A stretch of 24,198 nucleotides of DNA from a bacterium (GTDB lineage: Bacteria; CAIWAD01): assembly GCA_030429345.1 (NCBI GenBank), contig JAUIFJ010000044.1, positions 1 through 24,198 of the forward strand, in the 5' to 3' direction. Made by a program: the position numbers and the translations under genes. A model generated the notes under the pieces. That model was not told the DNA's origin, did no database searches, and worked only from the letters and a program-made list of their open reading frames with translations. Of the stretch, positions 7,939 through 14,749 are shown in pieces. How positions within the stretch are numbered: the first letter of the stretch is position 1; each line of letters opens with the position of its first letter.

Positions 7939-8786
7939 TGCCGGCCAAGTCCTACAAGAGCCTGCAGCCCAAGAAGAGCCTGGGGCAGAACTTCCTGACG
8001 GATCCCTGGTGGATCCAGCGCATCGTCAGCGCCATCGGCCTGGATCACGACGAGCGCGTGCTCGAGATCGGACCGGGCAAGGGCGTGCTCACCGAGCCGC
8101 TGCTGTCGCACGCGAACCAGGTCTTCGCCGTCGAGATCGACAGCCGCATGGTGGGCCACCTGGAAGAGCGTTTCGCCGACGCGCCCAACCTGCGCATACT
8201 GCACGAGGATTTCCTCAAGCTGGACCTGGCCGGGCAGATCGGTCCCGGCCCGCTGCGCATTGTCGGCAACCTGCCCTACCACGTGACCAGCGGGATCATC
8301 GGGGCCGTGCTCGACGCCATCCGGCGAAACCACGAGGGAGCCGAAGACGGTCCGCGTATCACGGGCTTTGACATCATGATCCAGAAGGAGGTCGGGCAGC
8401 GCATCTGCTCCCCGCACGGCAACAAGGTATACGGCGTGCTCTCCGTCCTGGCCAACCTGCTGTGCGACGTGCGCATCGCCCTGGATGTTCCGCCCAAGGC
8501 CTTCAGCCCGCCGCCCAAGGTGCAGTCGAGCATCCTGCACTTCCACCCCCTGCCCGCCATGCGCTACCCGCTTGCCGACTGGGACCTGTTCCGCGCCATC
8601 GTGCGCTGCGCCTTCAACCAGCGCCGCAAGATGCTGCGCAACAGCCTGGCAGGAAGCGCGTCTCCCCTGCGGGACGGCGAGCTGGAACACATCGGCAGCG
8701 ACCTGCTGGAACGGCGGCCGGAATCCCTCAGCCCCCGCGAGTTCGCCGAACTGAGCAACCGGATCCACGGGGGCCGCGGTGAGTGA
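7938..8786 (+). CDS. rsmA: 16S rRNA (adenine-N6) dimethyltransferase RsmA (KsgA)
   Basis: 282 residues. This enzyme dimethylates two adjacent adenines in the 3' terminal hairpin of 16S rRNA (A1518 and A1519 in E. coli numbering) late in small-subunit assembly. Visible motifs are SLGQNFL at 14-20, the SAM site LEIGPGKGVLT at 42-52, the catalytic NLPY at 111-114, and the C-terminal FSPPPKVQS and RRKMLRN segments. The start overlaps the tatD stop by one base, and the end overlaps mgtE by eight bases, placing it inside a tightly coupled operon. Confidence 0.97.
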   Translation: MPAKSYKSLQPKKSLGQNFLTDPWWIQRIVSAIGLDHDERVLEIGPGKGVLTEPLLSHANQVFAVEIDSRMVGHLEERFADAPNLRILHEDFLKLDLAGQIGPGPLRIVGNLPYHVTSGIIGAVLDAIRRNHEGAEDGPRITGFDIMIQKEVGQRICSPHGNKVYGVLSVLANLLCDVRIALDVPPKAFSPPPKVQSSILHFHPLPAMRYPLADWDLFRAIVRCAFNQRRKMLRNSLAGSASPLRDGELEHIGSDLLERRPESLSPREFAELSNRIHGGRGE

Positions 8787-10134
8787 ACACGGCGAAAGCC
8801 TGGACCCCGCCCTGAGCCGCGAGGACTTCGAGGACTACGAGCGCGCGGAGCTGGAAGAGCTCATCGGCCAGCATCGTCCCGGCGACCTGGCCCTGCTGCT
8901 CAACCGCGTCGACGACGAGGCGGCGGCGGCGCTCTTTGCCGTCATGTCTCACGAAGTGCGGGCGGAGGTGCTGCCGGACCTGGACGAGCGCCGCCGGGAC
9001 TCGCTGATCGCGGAGATGCCTGCCAGCGAGATCGGCGAGATCGCCGGGGAGATGGATTCCGACGACGCCGCCGACCTGGTCCAGGACCTGCGCGAGATCG
9101 ACGAGGCGCGTGCCGAGGACGTGCTTTCCGGCCTGGACGAGGAACAGCGCAGCGATGTCGAGAGCCTGCTGCTCCACGAGGAGGACACGGCGGGCGGAGT
9201 CATGGCCAGGGAGCTGGCCTGGGGGGCGCTGGACGAGAGCGTCGAGGACGTGATCGGGCGCATCCGCGAGCTGTCGCGGGACCGCGAGGTCGACGATCTC
9301 TACGTGGTCTACGTGGTCGACAAGGGCCATCGCCTCGTGGGGTGGATCAGCCTGCAGGGCCTGCTGCTGGCGCCCCGCGGGCAGCGGATGGAGCAGCTGC
9401 AGAACCCCGACGTGGTCTCGGTCCCGGTGACGCTGGACAAGGAGGACCTGGCGGCGGTCGCCATGAAGCACGACCTGCCTTCCGTCCCCGTCGTGGACGC
9501 CGAGGGGGTGCTGCTCGGCCGTGTCACAATGGACGACGTCTACGACATCGTCGAGGAGGAGGCCGCCGAGGACATCGGCCGCATTTCCGGCACCGACGAG
9601 GACGTGCTCGAGCACAGCAGCCTGGCCGTGATCCGCCAGCGCCTGCCCTGGCTGCTGGTCGGCCTGGGCGGCGGGCTCTGCGCGGCGATCGTCATGTCGG
9701 CCTTCGAGGCCACCATCAGTCGCAGCCTGCAGGCGGCCTACTTCGTGCCGATCGTCATGGGCATGGGCGGCAGCGCGGGTATCCAGTCGAGCACGATTGT
9801 CGTACGCGGCCTGGCCACCGGCGAGCTCCAGGTGGAGGACCTCTGGCTCCGGCTCTGGCGCGAGCTCAAGGTCAGCCTGGCCGTCGGCCTGGTCTGCAGC
9901 CTGGTGCTCGGCGCCATCGTGCTGGCCTGGTTCGGAGAGGCGCGGGACGCGCTGACCGTCTCGCTGAGCCTGCTCTGCGTGATCCTGCAGGCCACGGTGC
10001 TCGGCGCGGCCACGCCCCTGCTGCTCAAGCGCACGGGCGTCGATCCGGCGATCGCCACGGGGCCCTTCATCACGACGGGCAATGACATTCTGGGCGTGGG
10101 CCTCTACCTGGGCCTGGTCCACCTCTTTCTCTAG
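8779..10134 (+). CDS. mgtE: Magnesium transporter MgtE
   Basis: 451 residues, normal for MgtE, a Mg2+-gated inner-membrane magnesium channel. Order of parts: an acidic N-terminal superhelical domain (about 30-130, with repeats such as LADDL-like helices), paired CBS domains (about 135-255, ending VTMDDVYDIVEEEAAED), then a membrane domain from about 290 with roughly five hydrophobic spans. GMGGSAGIQSSTIVVRGLA corresponds to the signature usually written GGNAGxQSS; Ser replaces the common Asn. An Asp in TTGNDILG fits the pore-lining aspartate. The start is GTG at 8779, eight bases inside rsmA, with GGGGG upstream. The stop is followed directly by the next gene's ribosome binding site. Confidence 0.95.
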   Translation: MSEHGESLDPALSREDFEDYERAELEELIGQHRPGDLALLLNRVDDEAAAALFAVMSHEVRAEVLPDLDERRRDSLIAEMPASEIGEIAGEMDSDDAADLVQDLREIDEARAEDVLSGLDEEQRSDVESLLLHEEDTAGGVMARELAWGALDESVEDVIGRIRELSRDREVDDLYVVYVVDKGHRLVGWISLQGLLLAPRGQRMEQLQNPDVVSVPVTLDKEDLAAVAMKHDLPSVPVVDAEGVLLGRVTMDDVYDIVEEEAAEDIGRISGTDEDVLEHSSLAVIRQRLPWLLVGLGGGLCAAIVMSAFEATISRSLQAAYFVPIVMGMGGSAGIQSSTIVVRGLATGELQVEDLWLRLWRELKVSLAVGLVCSLVLGAIVLAWFGEARDALTVSLSLLCVILQATVLGAATPLLLKRTGVDPAIATGPFITTGNDILGVGLYLGLVHLFL

Positions 10135-10141
10135 GAGAACC

Positions 10142-10447
10142 ATGAACACGCGTATACGGGAGCTGCTGACGCCGAGCGAGACCCACCTGGCCATCGTCTG
10201 GGAAGACGGCGCGCAGTCCTTCTTCAGCTGGTGCGAGTTGCGCCGGGCCTGCCGCTGCGCGACCTGCGTGGACGAGATCACCGGCAAGCCGCTGCTCGAC
10301 CCGACCACGGTGGCGGAGGACCTGGGTTGCCGCTCGATCAGTCGCGTCGGCAACTACGGCCTGCAGTTCGAGTTCGGCGACGGCCACGGCACCGGCATCT
10401 ATCCTCTCGAGCGCCTGCGCGAGATGGGCGACGCGGCGCAGGGCTAG
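10142..10447 (+). CDS. DUF971 / gamma-butyrobetaine hydroxylase-like N-terminal domain protein
   Basis: 101 residues. The order of features fits DUF971: a short strand HLAIVWEDG, then FSWCELRRACRCATCVDE with closely spaced cysteines, then GNYGLQFEFGDGHGTGIYPLERL near the end. The same fold occurs at the N-terminus of gamma-butyrobetaine hydroxylases and fused to Mrp-type ATPases; stand-alone copies have no settled function. The cysteines suggest zinc or Fe-S binding, but this is not proven. AGGAGA before the ATG overlaps the end of mgtE, and recO begins nine bases after the stop, so it is part of the same operon. Confidence 0.85.
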   Translation: MNTRIRELLTPSETHLAIVWEDGAQSFFSWCELRRACRCATCVDEITGKPLLDPTTVAEDLGCRSISRVGNYGLQFEFGDGHGTGIYPLERLREMGDAAQG

Positions 10448-10455
10448 GGCAGGCC

Positions 10456-11226
10456 ATGCCCCCGGTCCGCGACGAGGCCCTGTTGCTGCGGCGCCTGCCC
10501 TATGGTGATACAAGCCTGGTCTGCCACTTCTTCACGCGGAGGGGCGGCCGCATCGGCATGATGGCCAAGGGCGCGCGCCGGCCGAACTCGAGCCTGCGCG
10601 GCACGCTGCAGCCGGGCAACCTGCTGGAGATCGTGTACTACAACAAGGAATCCCGCGACCTGCAGCTGCTCAAGGAGGCCGACCTGCAGGAGGATTTCCG
10701 CTCCGCCGACGACCGCTACGCCCGCCTGCTGGCGCGCGGCGGGATCTGCGAGATCCTCGAGCGCAGCCAGCCCGGAGAGCATCCGGACGAGGGGCTTTTC
10801 GCCAGCGCCCGCGACAGCCTGCGAAGGGCGGCCGATTGTCCCTATCCGGTCAACCAGATATATTGGTTCCTGATCTTCTGCCTGGCCCGGGGAGGCTATT
10901 ACCTGGACCTGGCCCGCTGTGGCGACTGCGGGCGCGAGCTGCGCTCCTTTGGCACACGGGGCGCCCTGCTGGATCGGCGCGGCGGCCAGCTGCGCTGTCC
11001 GGATTGCCGGCAGCGGGATGGCGGGGCCCAGGGCCTGGAATGCTCGCCGCGCCTGTTGCGCGTGTTGTCCTTCCTGCATCGCAGCGACCCGGAAGAGGTC
11101 GGGCAGCGGGAGATCACGCCTGCGACACGCGCCGAGCTGGGCGAGGCCCTGGACAGCCTTCTCAAGGCGCACATGGAGGTCGGCAGGAGCCTGCGCTGCC
11201 TGGAAGAGGCGGCCGAGATCGAGTAA
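10456..11226 (+). CDS. recO: DNA repair protein RecO
   Basis: 256 residues. RecO works with RecF and RecR to load RecA on SSB-coated single-stranded DNA. The N-terminal OB-fold is recognisable from EALLLRRLPYGDTSLVCHFFTRRGGRIGMMAKGARR through the early residues. The helical C-terminal part contains a four-cysteine zinc site, CGDCG (about 155-159) and CPDC (about 181-184). ATG 10456 follows the preceding stop by nine bases, with AGG nearby. The end lies 46 bases before glyS. Divergence from model RecO proteins is normal for this poorly conserved family. Confidence 0.93.
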   Translation: MPPVRDEALLLRRLPYGDTSLVCHFFTRRGGRIGMMAKGARRPNSSLRGTLQPGNLLEIVYYNKESRDLQLLKEADLQEDFRSADDRYARLLARGGICEILERSQPGEHPDEGLFASARDSLRRAADCPYPVNQIYWFLIFCLARGGYYLDLARCGDCGRELRSFGTRGALLDRRGGQLRCPDCRQRDGGAQGLECSPRLLRVLSFLHRSDPEEVGQREITPATRAELGEALDSLLKAHMEVGRSLRCLEEAAEIE

Positions 11227-11272
11227 CACCACACGACCGGCGTGTCCGGTATACAATGCGAGGAACACCCCT

Positions 11273-12595
11273 ATGGCGGCCAAGAAACCCGCGAGCGACC
11301 AGACGATGGAGAAACTGATCAGCCTCTGCAAGCGGCGCGGCTTCATCTTCCAGTCCAGCGAGATCTACGGAGGCCTGGCCTCCTGCTGGGATTACGGCCC
11401 GCTGGGGGTCGAGCTGAAGAACAACCTGCACCAGCTCTGGTGGCACGAGATGACACGGCGCCACGAGAACATCGTCGGCATCGACGCCGCGATCCTGATG
11501 CGTCCCGAGGTCTGGAAGGCTTCCGGACACGTGGACGGCTTCGTCGATCCGCTGGTCGACTGCAAGGAGTGCAAGTCCCGTTTCCGCGAGGACCAGCTGC
11601 CGGAAGACGCCAACGGCAAGTGTCCCAGCTGCGGCGGCGAGCTGACCGAGCCGCGCTCCTTCAACCTGATGTTCAAGACCCACATGGGCCCCATGGAAGA
11701 CACGGCCAGCGAGATCTACATCCGCCCCGAGACCGCCCAGGGCATCTACGTGAATTATCTCAATGTGCAGGCCTCGGCGCGGCTGCAGGTGCCCTTCGGC
11801 ATCGCCCAGGTGGGCAAGGCCTTCCGCAACGAGATCAAGCCCGGCAACTTCATCTTCCGCACCTGCGAGTTCGAGCAGATGGAGATGCAGTACTTCGTCA
11901 AGCCCGGAACGGACGAGGAAGAGATGGAGGCCTGGAAGGAGAAGCGGATGGCGTACTACAAGCGCCTGGGCATCCGCGAGGACCACCTGCGCCTGCATGA
12001 GCACGGCCCCGGAGAGCTGGCGCACTACGCGCGCAGTGCCTGGGACGTGGAGTACAAGTTCCCCTTCGGCTGGCAGGAGGTGGAAGGCATCCACAACCGC
12101 ACGGACTTCGACATCCAGCGCCACATCGAGCACAGCGGCAAGAAGATGGAGTACATCGACAGCGGCCGTGGCGAGCGTTTCGTGCCCTACATCATCGAGA
12201 CCTCCAGCGGCCTCAACCGTTCCCTGCTGGTCTTCCTGTGCGACGCCTACCGCGAGGACGAGATCGACGGCGAGCAGCGCGTCCTGCTGGCCTTCCACCC
12301 CAAGGTCGCCCCGATCAAGGCCGCCATCCTGCCCCTGGTCAAGAAGGACGGCATCCCCGACATCGCCCGCTCGCTCTTCGAGGAGTTGAGCGAGAACTGG
12401 AACTGCTTCTACGACCAGGCCGGCGCCATCGGCCGCCGCTACCGCCGCATGGACGAGGTCGGCACGCCCTATTGCATCACGATCGACTATGAGACCAAGG
12501 ACGACCAGGCCGTCACGATCCGCGACCGTGACACACTGGAGCAGCAGCGCATCCCGCTGAGCGGCGTGAAAGCCTGGCTGGCGGAAAGGCTGTAA
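11273..12595 (+). CDS. glyS: Glycyl-tRNA synthetase, single-chain (alpha2) type
   Basis: 440 residues. This class II enzyme charges tRNA-Gly with glycine. GFIFQSSEIYGG and YGPLGVELKNN open the catalytic core. A zinc-binding insert CKEC...CPSC lies at about 94-125, class II motif 2 is FRNEIKPGNFIFRTCEFEQMEM, and motif 3 is SSGLNRSLLVFL. A C-terminal anticodon-binding domain follows (VAPIKAAILPLVKK through YETKDDQAVTIRDRD). It is the single-chain form, also found in archaea, eukaryotes and many bacteria, not the GlyQ/GlyS heterotetramer. GAGGA lies about ten bases before the ATG. GTATACAAT at 11249-11257 could supply a -10 element for an extra promoter inside the operon. The AT-rich island begins directly after its stop. 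Confidence 0.96.
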   Translation: MAAKKPASDQTMEKLISLCKRRGFIFQSSEIYGGLASCWDYGPLGVELKNNLHQLWWHEMTRRHENIVGIDAAILMRPEVWKASGHVDGFVDPLVDCKECKSRFREDQLPEDANGKCPSCGGELTEPRSFNLMFKTHMGPMEDTASEIYIRPETAQGIYVNYLNVQASARLQVPFGIAQVGKAFRNEIKPGNFIFRTCEFEQMEMQYFVKPGTDEEEMEAWKEKRMAYYKRLGIREDHLRLHEHGPGELAHYARSAWDVEYKFPFGWQEVEGIHNRTDFDIQRHIEHSGKKMEYIDSGRGERFVPYIIETSSGLNRSLLVFLCDAYREDEIDGEQRVLLAFHPKVAPIKAAILPLVKKDGIPDIARSLFEELSENWNCFYDQAGAIGRRYRRMDEVGTPYCITIDYETKDDQAVTIRDRDTLEQQRIPLSGVKAWLAERL

Positions 12596-12677
12596 GGGGA
12601 GATGATCGTATTGTTCACGACCAATCAGGTGTCCGAAGACTGCTTGCGCTTGGATCCAGGAGGCTGGCTCTACTAGA

Positions 12678-12692
12678 CCTAGAAGTTCTAGG
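12678..12692. promoter_or_regulatory. 15-bp perfect palindrome CCTAGAAGTTCTAGG
   Basis: Seven-base arms CCTAGAA and TTCTAGG flank a single G. It lies in the 137-base gap between the ends of the convergent glyS and LamG-protein genes, at the boundary where base composition changes. The short loop rules out a stable RNA hairpin, so a protein-binding site or a mobile-element scar is more likely than a terminator. No partner copy was seen in the window. Confidence 0.45.
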
Positions 12693-12732
12693 CGATGATT
12701 TCCAGTGGATTGATGGGTACCGATTGTGGATA

Positions 12733-13674
12733 TCAACCACCACTGCCCTGGAGATAAAGTGAACGGACCTCTACGAGTGTGAGGGCCCTGGTGAAGAACT
12801 TCAATTCATCAATTGCGCCGTGAAAGTATCCATTCGGCGTTCCCCATCCTTGTATGTAAACACGTCCTATGGAAAGGGGCGCAGATCCAGATAGTCCGCC
12901 GATATCTCCTTGTCCTTGGCCAGAGATGTTTCCATTGACGTAGAGTCTTGTATTACGATCTACACCATCCAATGTTCCGACAAGGTGCGTCCACTCTTCA
13001 AGTGGAATTGTTTCGTCATGGGAAATGCCTACGTGCTCACCTCCGGAGTCGCGAACCACCCAACCTGGAAACCCATTGTTGATTGGGATATGATACATGG
13101 ACAAACTTTGATTATTGCAAGGGTTTACAATGCCACAGTTGTACCAAGAAGCAATAAACTGCTGACCCTCCAGAGACTCCGCTTTTACCCAAACGGAGAT
13201 TGTCCATCCATTGCTTGGATCAAAATGTGGATATGTCGGTCTCTCAAGATAGCTGGACTCGCCGTTCAGTGCTACCGCTTGGCCTGTTAATCCATCTATG
13301 TAGCTACAGTTGTAATTTGACAAGTGAAACAGATTTCCAGTGCTGTCCTCTGTGTTTCCTTCAAACGAGTATGCTGCATAGGCATCTGAGGGTATGTTGA
13401 ATAAATCGCAATCCTCCGACAGTTGAATCTTAAGCAGTGTAGCCCCCAATTGATTCGAACTCAGTGTATACGAGTTGATGGTTGGAGCAACGCTGCTTAT
13501 CCACTCGTACGGATTAACACCAACCTGTCTATATATGTCAATGCATGTACTCGCACTGGCAGACTCCCATGTAAGAAGGATGGTACTATCACTTGAAACT
13601 TGGATACCTAGCTCGAGTGGTTCGCAAATGGTAGCAGAGACAAATGTTAGTATTGCTAAGGCGACAGTTCTCAT
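12733..13674 (-). CDS. Secreted LamG/concanavalin-like domain protein in an AT-rich island
   Basis: 313 residues. The N-terminus MRTVALAILTFVSATIC is a signal peptide; Cys17 follows Thr-Ile, so a lipobox is doubtful. Residues about 20-80 resemble a fibronectin type III fold (STILLTWESASAS, IDIYRQVG). Residues about 98-310 are a LamG/concanavalin A-like jellyroll: AYSFEGNTEDSTG, GWTISVWVKAE, EEWTHLVGTLDG, TRLYVNG, and FHGAIDELKFFTRAL near the end. Such domains bind carbohydrate or act as adhesive modules; the ligand is unknown. AAGGGAG upstream supports the start. No C-terminal sorting domain follows, unlike the other two large secreted proteins here. G+C is visibly much lower than in the neighbours (some 60-base stretches are below 40%), indicating recent acquisition. 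Confidence 0.85.
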   Translation of the reverse strand: MRTVALAILTFVSATICEPLELGIQVSSDSTILLTWESASASTCIDIYRQVGVNPYEWISSVAPTINSYTLSSNQLGATLLKIQLSEDCDLFNIPSDAYAAYSFEGNTEDSTGNLFHLSNYNCSYIDGLTGQAVALNGESSYLERPTYPHFDPSNGWTISVWVKAESLEGQQFIASWYNCGIVNPCNNQSLSMYHIPINNGFPGWVVRDSGGEHVGISHDETIPLEEWTHLVGTLDGVDRNTRLYVNGNISGQGQGDIGGLSGSAPLSIGRVYIQGWGTPNGYFHGAIDELKFFTRALTLVEVRSLYLQGSGG

Positions 13675-14008
13675 GCATTGACTCCCTTATCCCACCATTT
13701 CTCGAGCACGGCATGGTTCCTGCGCAAGCCGCACTTTTGAATAGTTGAGTTGTTCCCACAAATGGTATTGAACAATAGAGGCTTGTAAGAAACAAGCTGA
13801 ATCAAATAGATCTTGCAGCCTGTATACTGGAATATTGAAAGAGATCTGAGCAGGCGTTGATTTCAGCAGTAGGAGGGTGCGCGAAGGCGCGCTTTCACTT
13901 CTAACAAGAAACCTGGCTTTCGCCAGAAACGGAAATGCAATGTAGCGACTTGCGCTTGTCCTGATCATGTGACAATATTAACAGGTCAATCGCAGCCAGA
14001 GATTCCGC
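13675..14008. other. AT-rich intergenic region between the LamG gene and rex
   Basis: These 334 bases separate two divergently transcribed genes. The left part shares the low G+C of the LamG gene. A hairpin GCGCG-AAGG-CGCGC lies around 13879-13892. A 93-codon open frame on the minus strand (13968 to 13687) has no family resemblance and no good ribosome binding site, and is not called. The right edge holds the candidate Rex operator. Nothing else was recognised; it may be a remnant of the inserted segment. Confidence 0.6.
13968..13983. promoter_or_regulatory. Candidate Rex operator upstream of rex
   Basis: TGTGACAATATTAACA reads as two half-sites, TGTGAC and TTAACA (reverse complement TGTTAA), around a 4-base centre. 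This resembles the well-known Rex consensus TTGTTAANNNNTTAACAA and its TGTGA variants. It begins 41 bases before the rex start codon, where autorepression would be expected. Confidence 0.7.
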
Positions 14009-14656
14009 ATGAACCGACCCTCGCCCCGGGGCAAGCGTATTCCGCCCTTTACCGTCCTGCGCTTCGCGCGCTACCTGAACTTCCTCTGCAACCTGCCGGA
14101 GGAGGTGCGCGAGATCTCCAGCGCGGAGATGGCGCGGACCATCGGCATCAAGGCCACGCAGCTGCGGCAGGACTTCTTCACCCTGGGCGGCTTCGGGAGG
14201 CAGGGGCGCAAGTACGACACGCGGGTGCTGGAAGAGCGCCTGCGCGAGGTCCTGGCCCTTCAAGGCAGCCAGCATATGGTGCTGGTCGGCGCAGGCAACC
14301 TGGGCCAGGCCCTGGCCAACTACCAGGATTTCGAGCGCTTCAACCTCTACCTGCGCGGCATCTTCGACACCAACCCCAAGCTGATCGGTCTGCGCTTCCG
14401 CGGCATCGAGGTCATGGGCCTGGAGCACATGCAGGACTTCATCCGCGAACAGGGCATCGAGCTGGGGATCATCTGCGTGCCGCACTCGGTGGCGCAGCCG
14501 GTCTGCGACGCCCTGGTCGAGGCGGGCATCAAGGGCATCTGGAACTTCAGCCCGGAGAATGTGCTCGTGCCGGAAGGGGTTGTCGTACAGAACGAGAACC
14601 TCAGCGTCGGCATCATGAACCTGAGCTACCAGCTCAGCATCGCCCGCGAAGACTGA
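14009..14656 (+). CDS. rex: Redox-sensing transcriptional repressor Rex
   Basis: 215 residues. Rex senses the NADH/NAD+ ratio and represses fermentation and respiration genes when NADH is low. The N-terminal winged helix covers about 12-80 (PPFTVLRFARYLNFL, then ISSAEMARTIGIKATQLRQDFFTLGGFGRQGRKYD). The Rossmann domain follows with VLVGAGNLGQAL at about 91-102. The C-terminal helix region (NLSVGIMNLSYQL) fits the domain-swapped dimer. The start has only a weak AGAGA upstream but begins at the normal distance from the DNA-binding domain. A Rex-like operator precedes it, so autoregulation is likely. Its direct target genes are not evident in this window. Confidence 0.96.
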   Translation: MNRPSPRGKRIPPFTVLRFARYLNFLCNLPEEVREISSAEMARTIGIKATQLRQDFFTLGGFGRQGRKYDTRVLEERLREVLALQGSQHMVLVGAGNLGQALANYQDFERFNLYLRGIFDTNPKLIGLRFRGIEVMGLEHMQDFIREQGIELGIICVPHSVAQPVCDALVEAGIKGIWNFSPENVLVPEGVVVQNENLSVGIMNLSYQLSIARED

Positions 14657-14693
14657 CCCGCCGAATCCGCATCCCGTGCCCTTGAAAGATTGA

Positions 14694-14722
14694 GCGGGAG
14701 AAGGCGAAGCGCCTCCCCCCGC
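14694..14722. terminator. Hairpin between convergent rex and repeat-protein genes
   Basis: Thirteen-base arms at 14694-14706 and 14710-14722 pair except for two A-C mismatches, around the loop AAG. Placed 38 bases after the rex stop and 27 before the end of the opposing gene, it could stop transcription from both sides. There is no U-run, so a classical intrinsic terminator is not certain. Confidence 0.55.
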
Positions 14723-14749
14723 CCCTTGGGTCAGGATTGGCTGTGCCGG

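Noticed and set aside
8728-10353. 541-residue minus-strand open frame opposite mgtE
   Set aside because: Antisense shadow of a well-recognised GC-rich gene; composition is His/Gln/Asp-rich with no family resemblance.
13687-13968. 93-codon minus-strand frame next to rex
   Set aside because: No ribosome binding site or recognisable domain; lies in the AT-rich remnant region and starts within the candidate Rex operator.
11230-14000. tRNA genes near glyS and in the AT-rich island
   Set aside because: No cloverleaf arms or GGTTCGAATCC-like loop in a proper arrangement were found; the GATTCGAAC at 13452 lies inside the LamG coding sequence.
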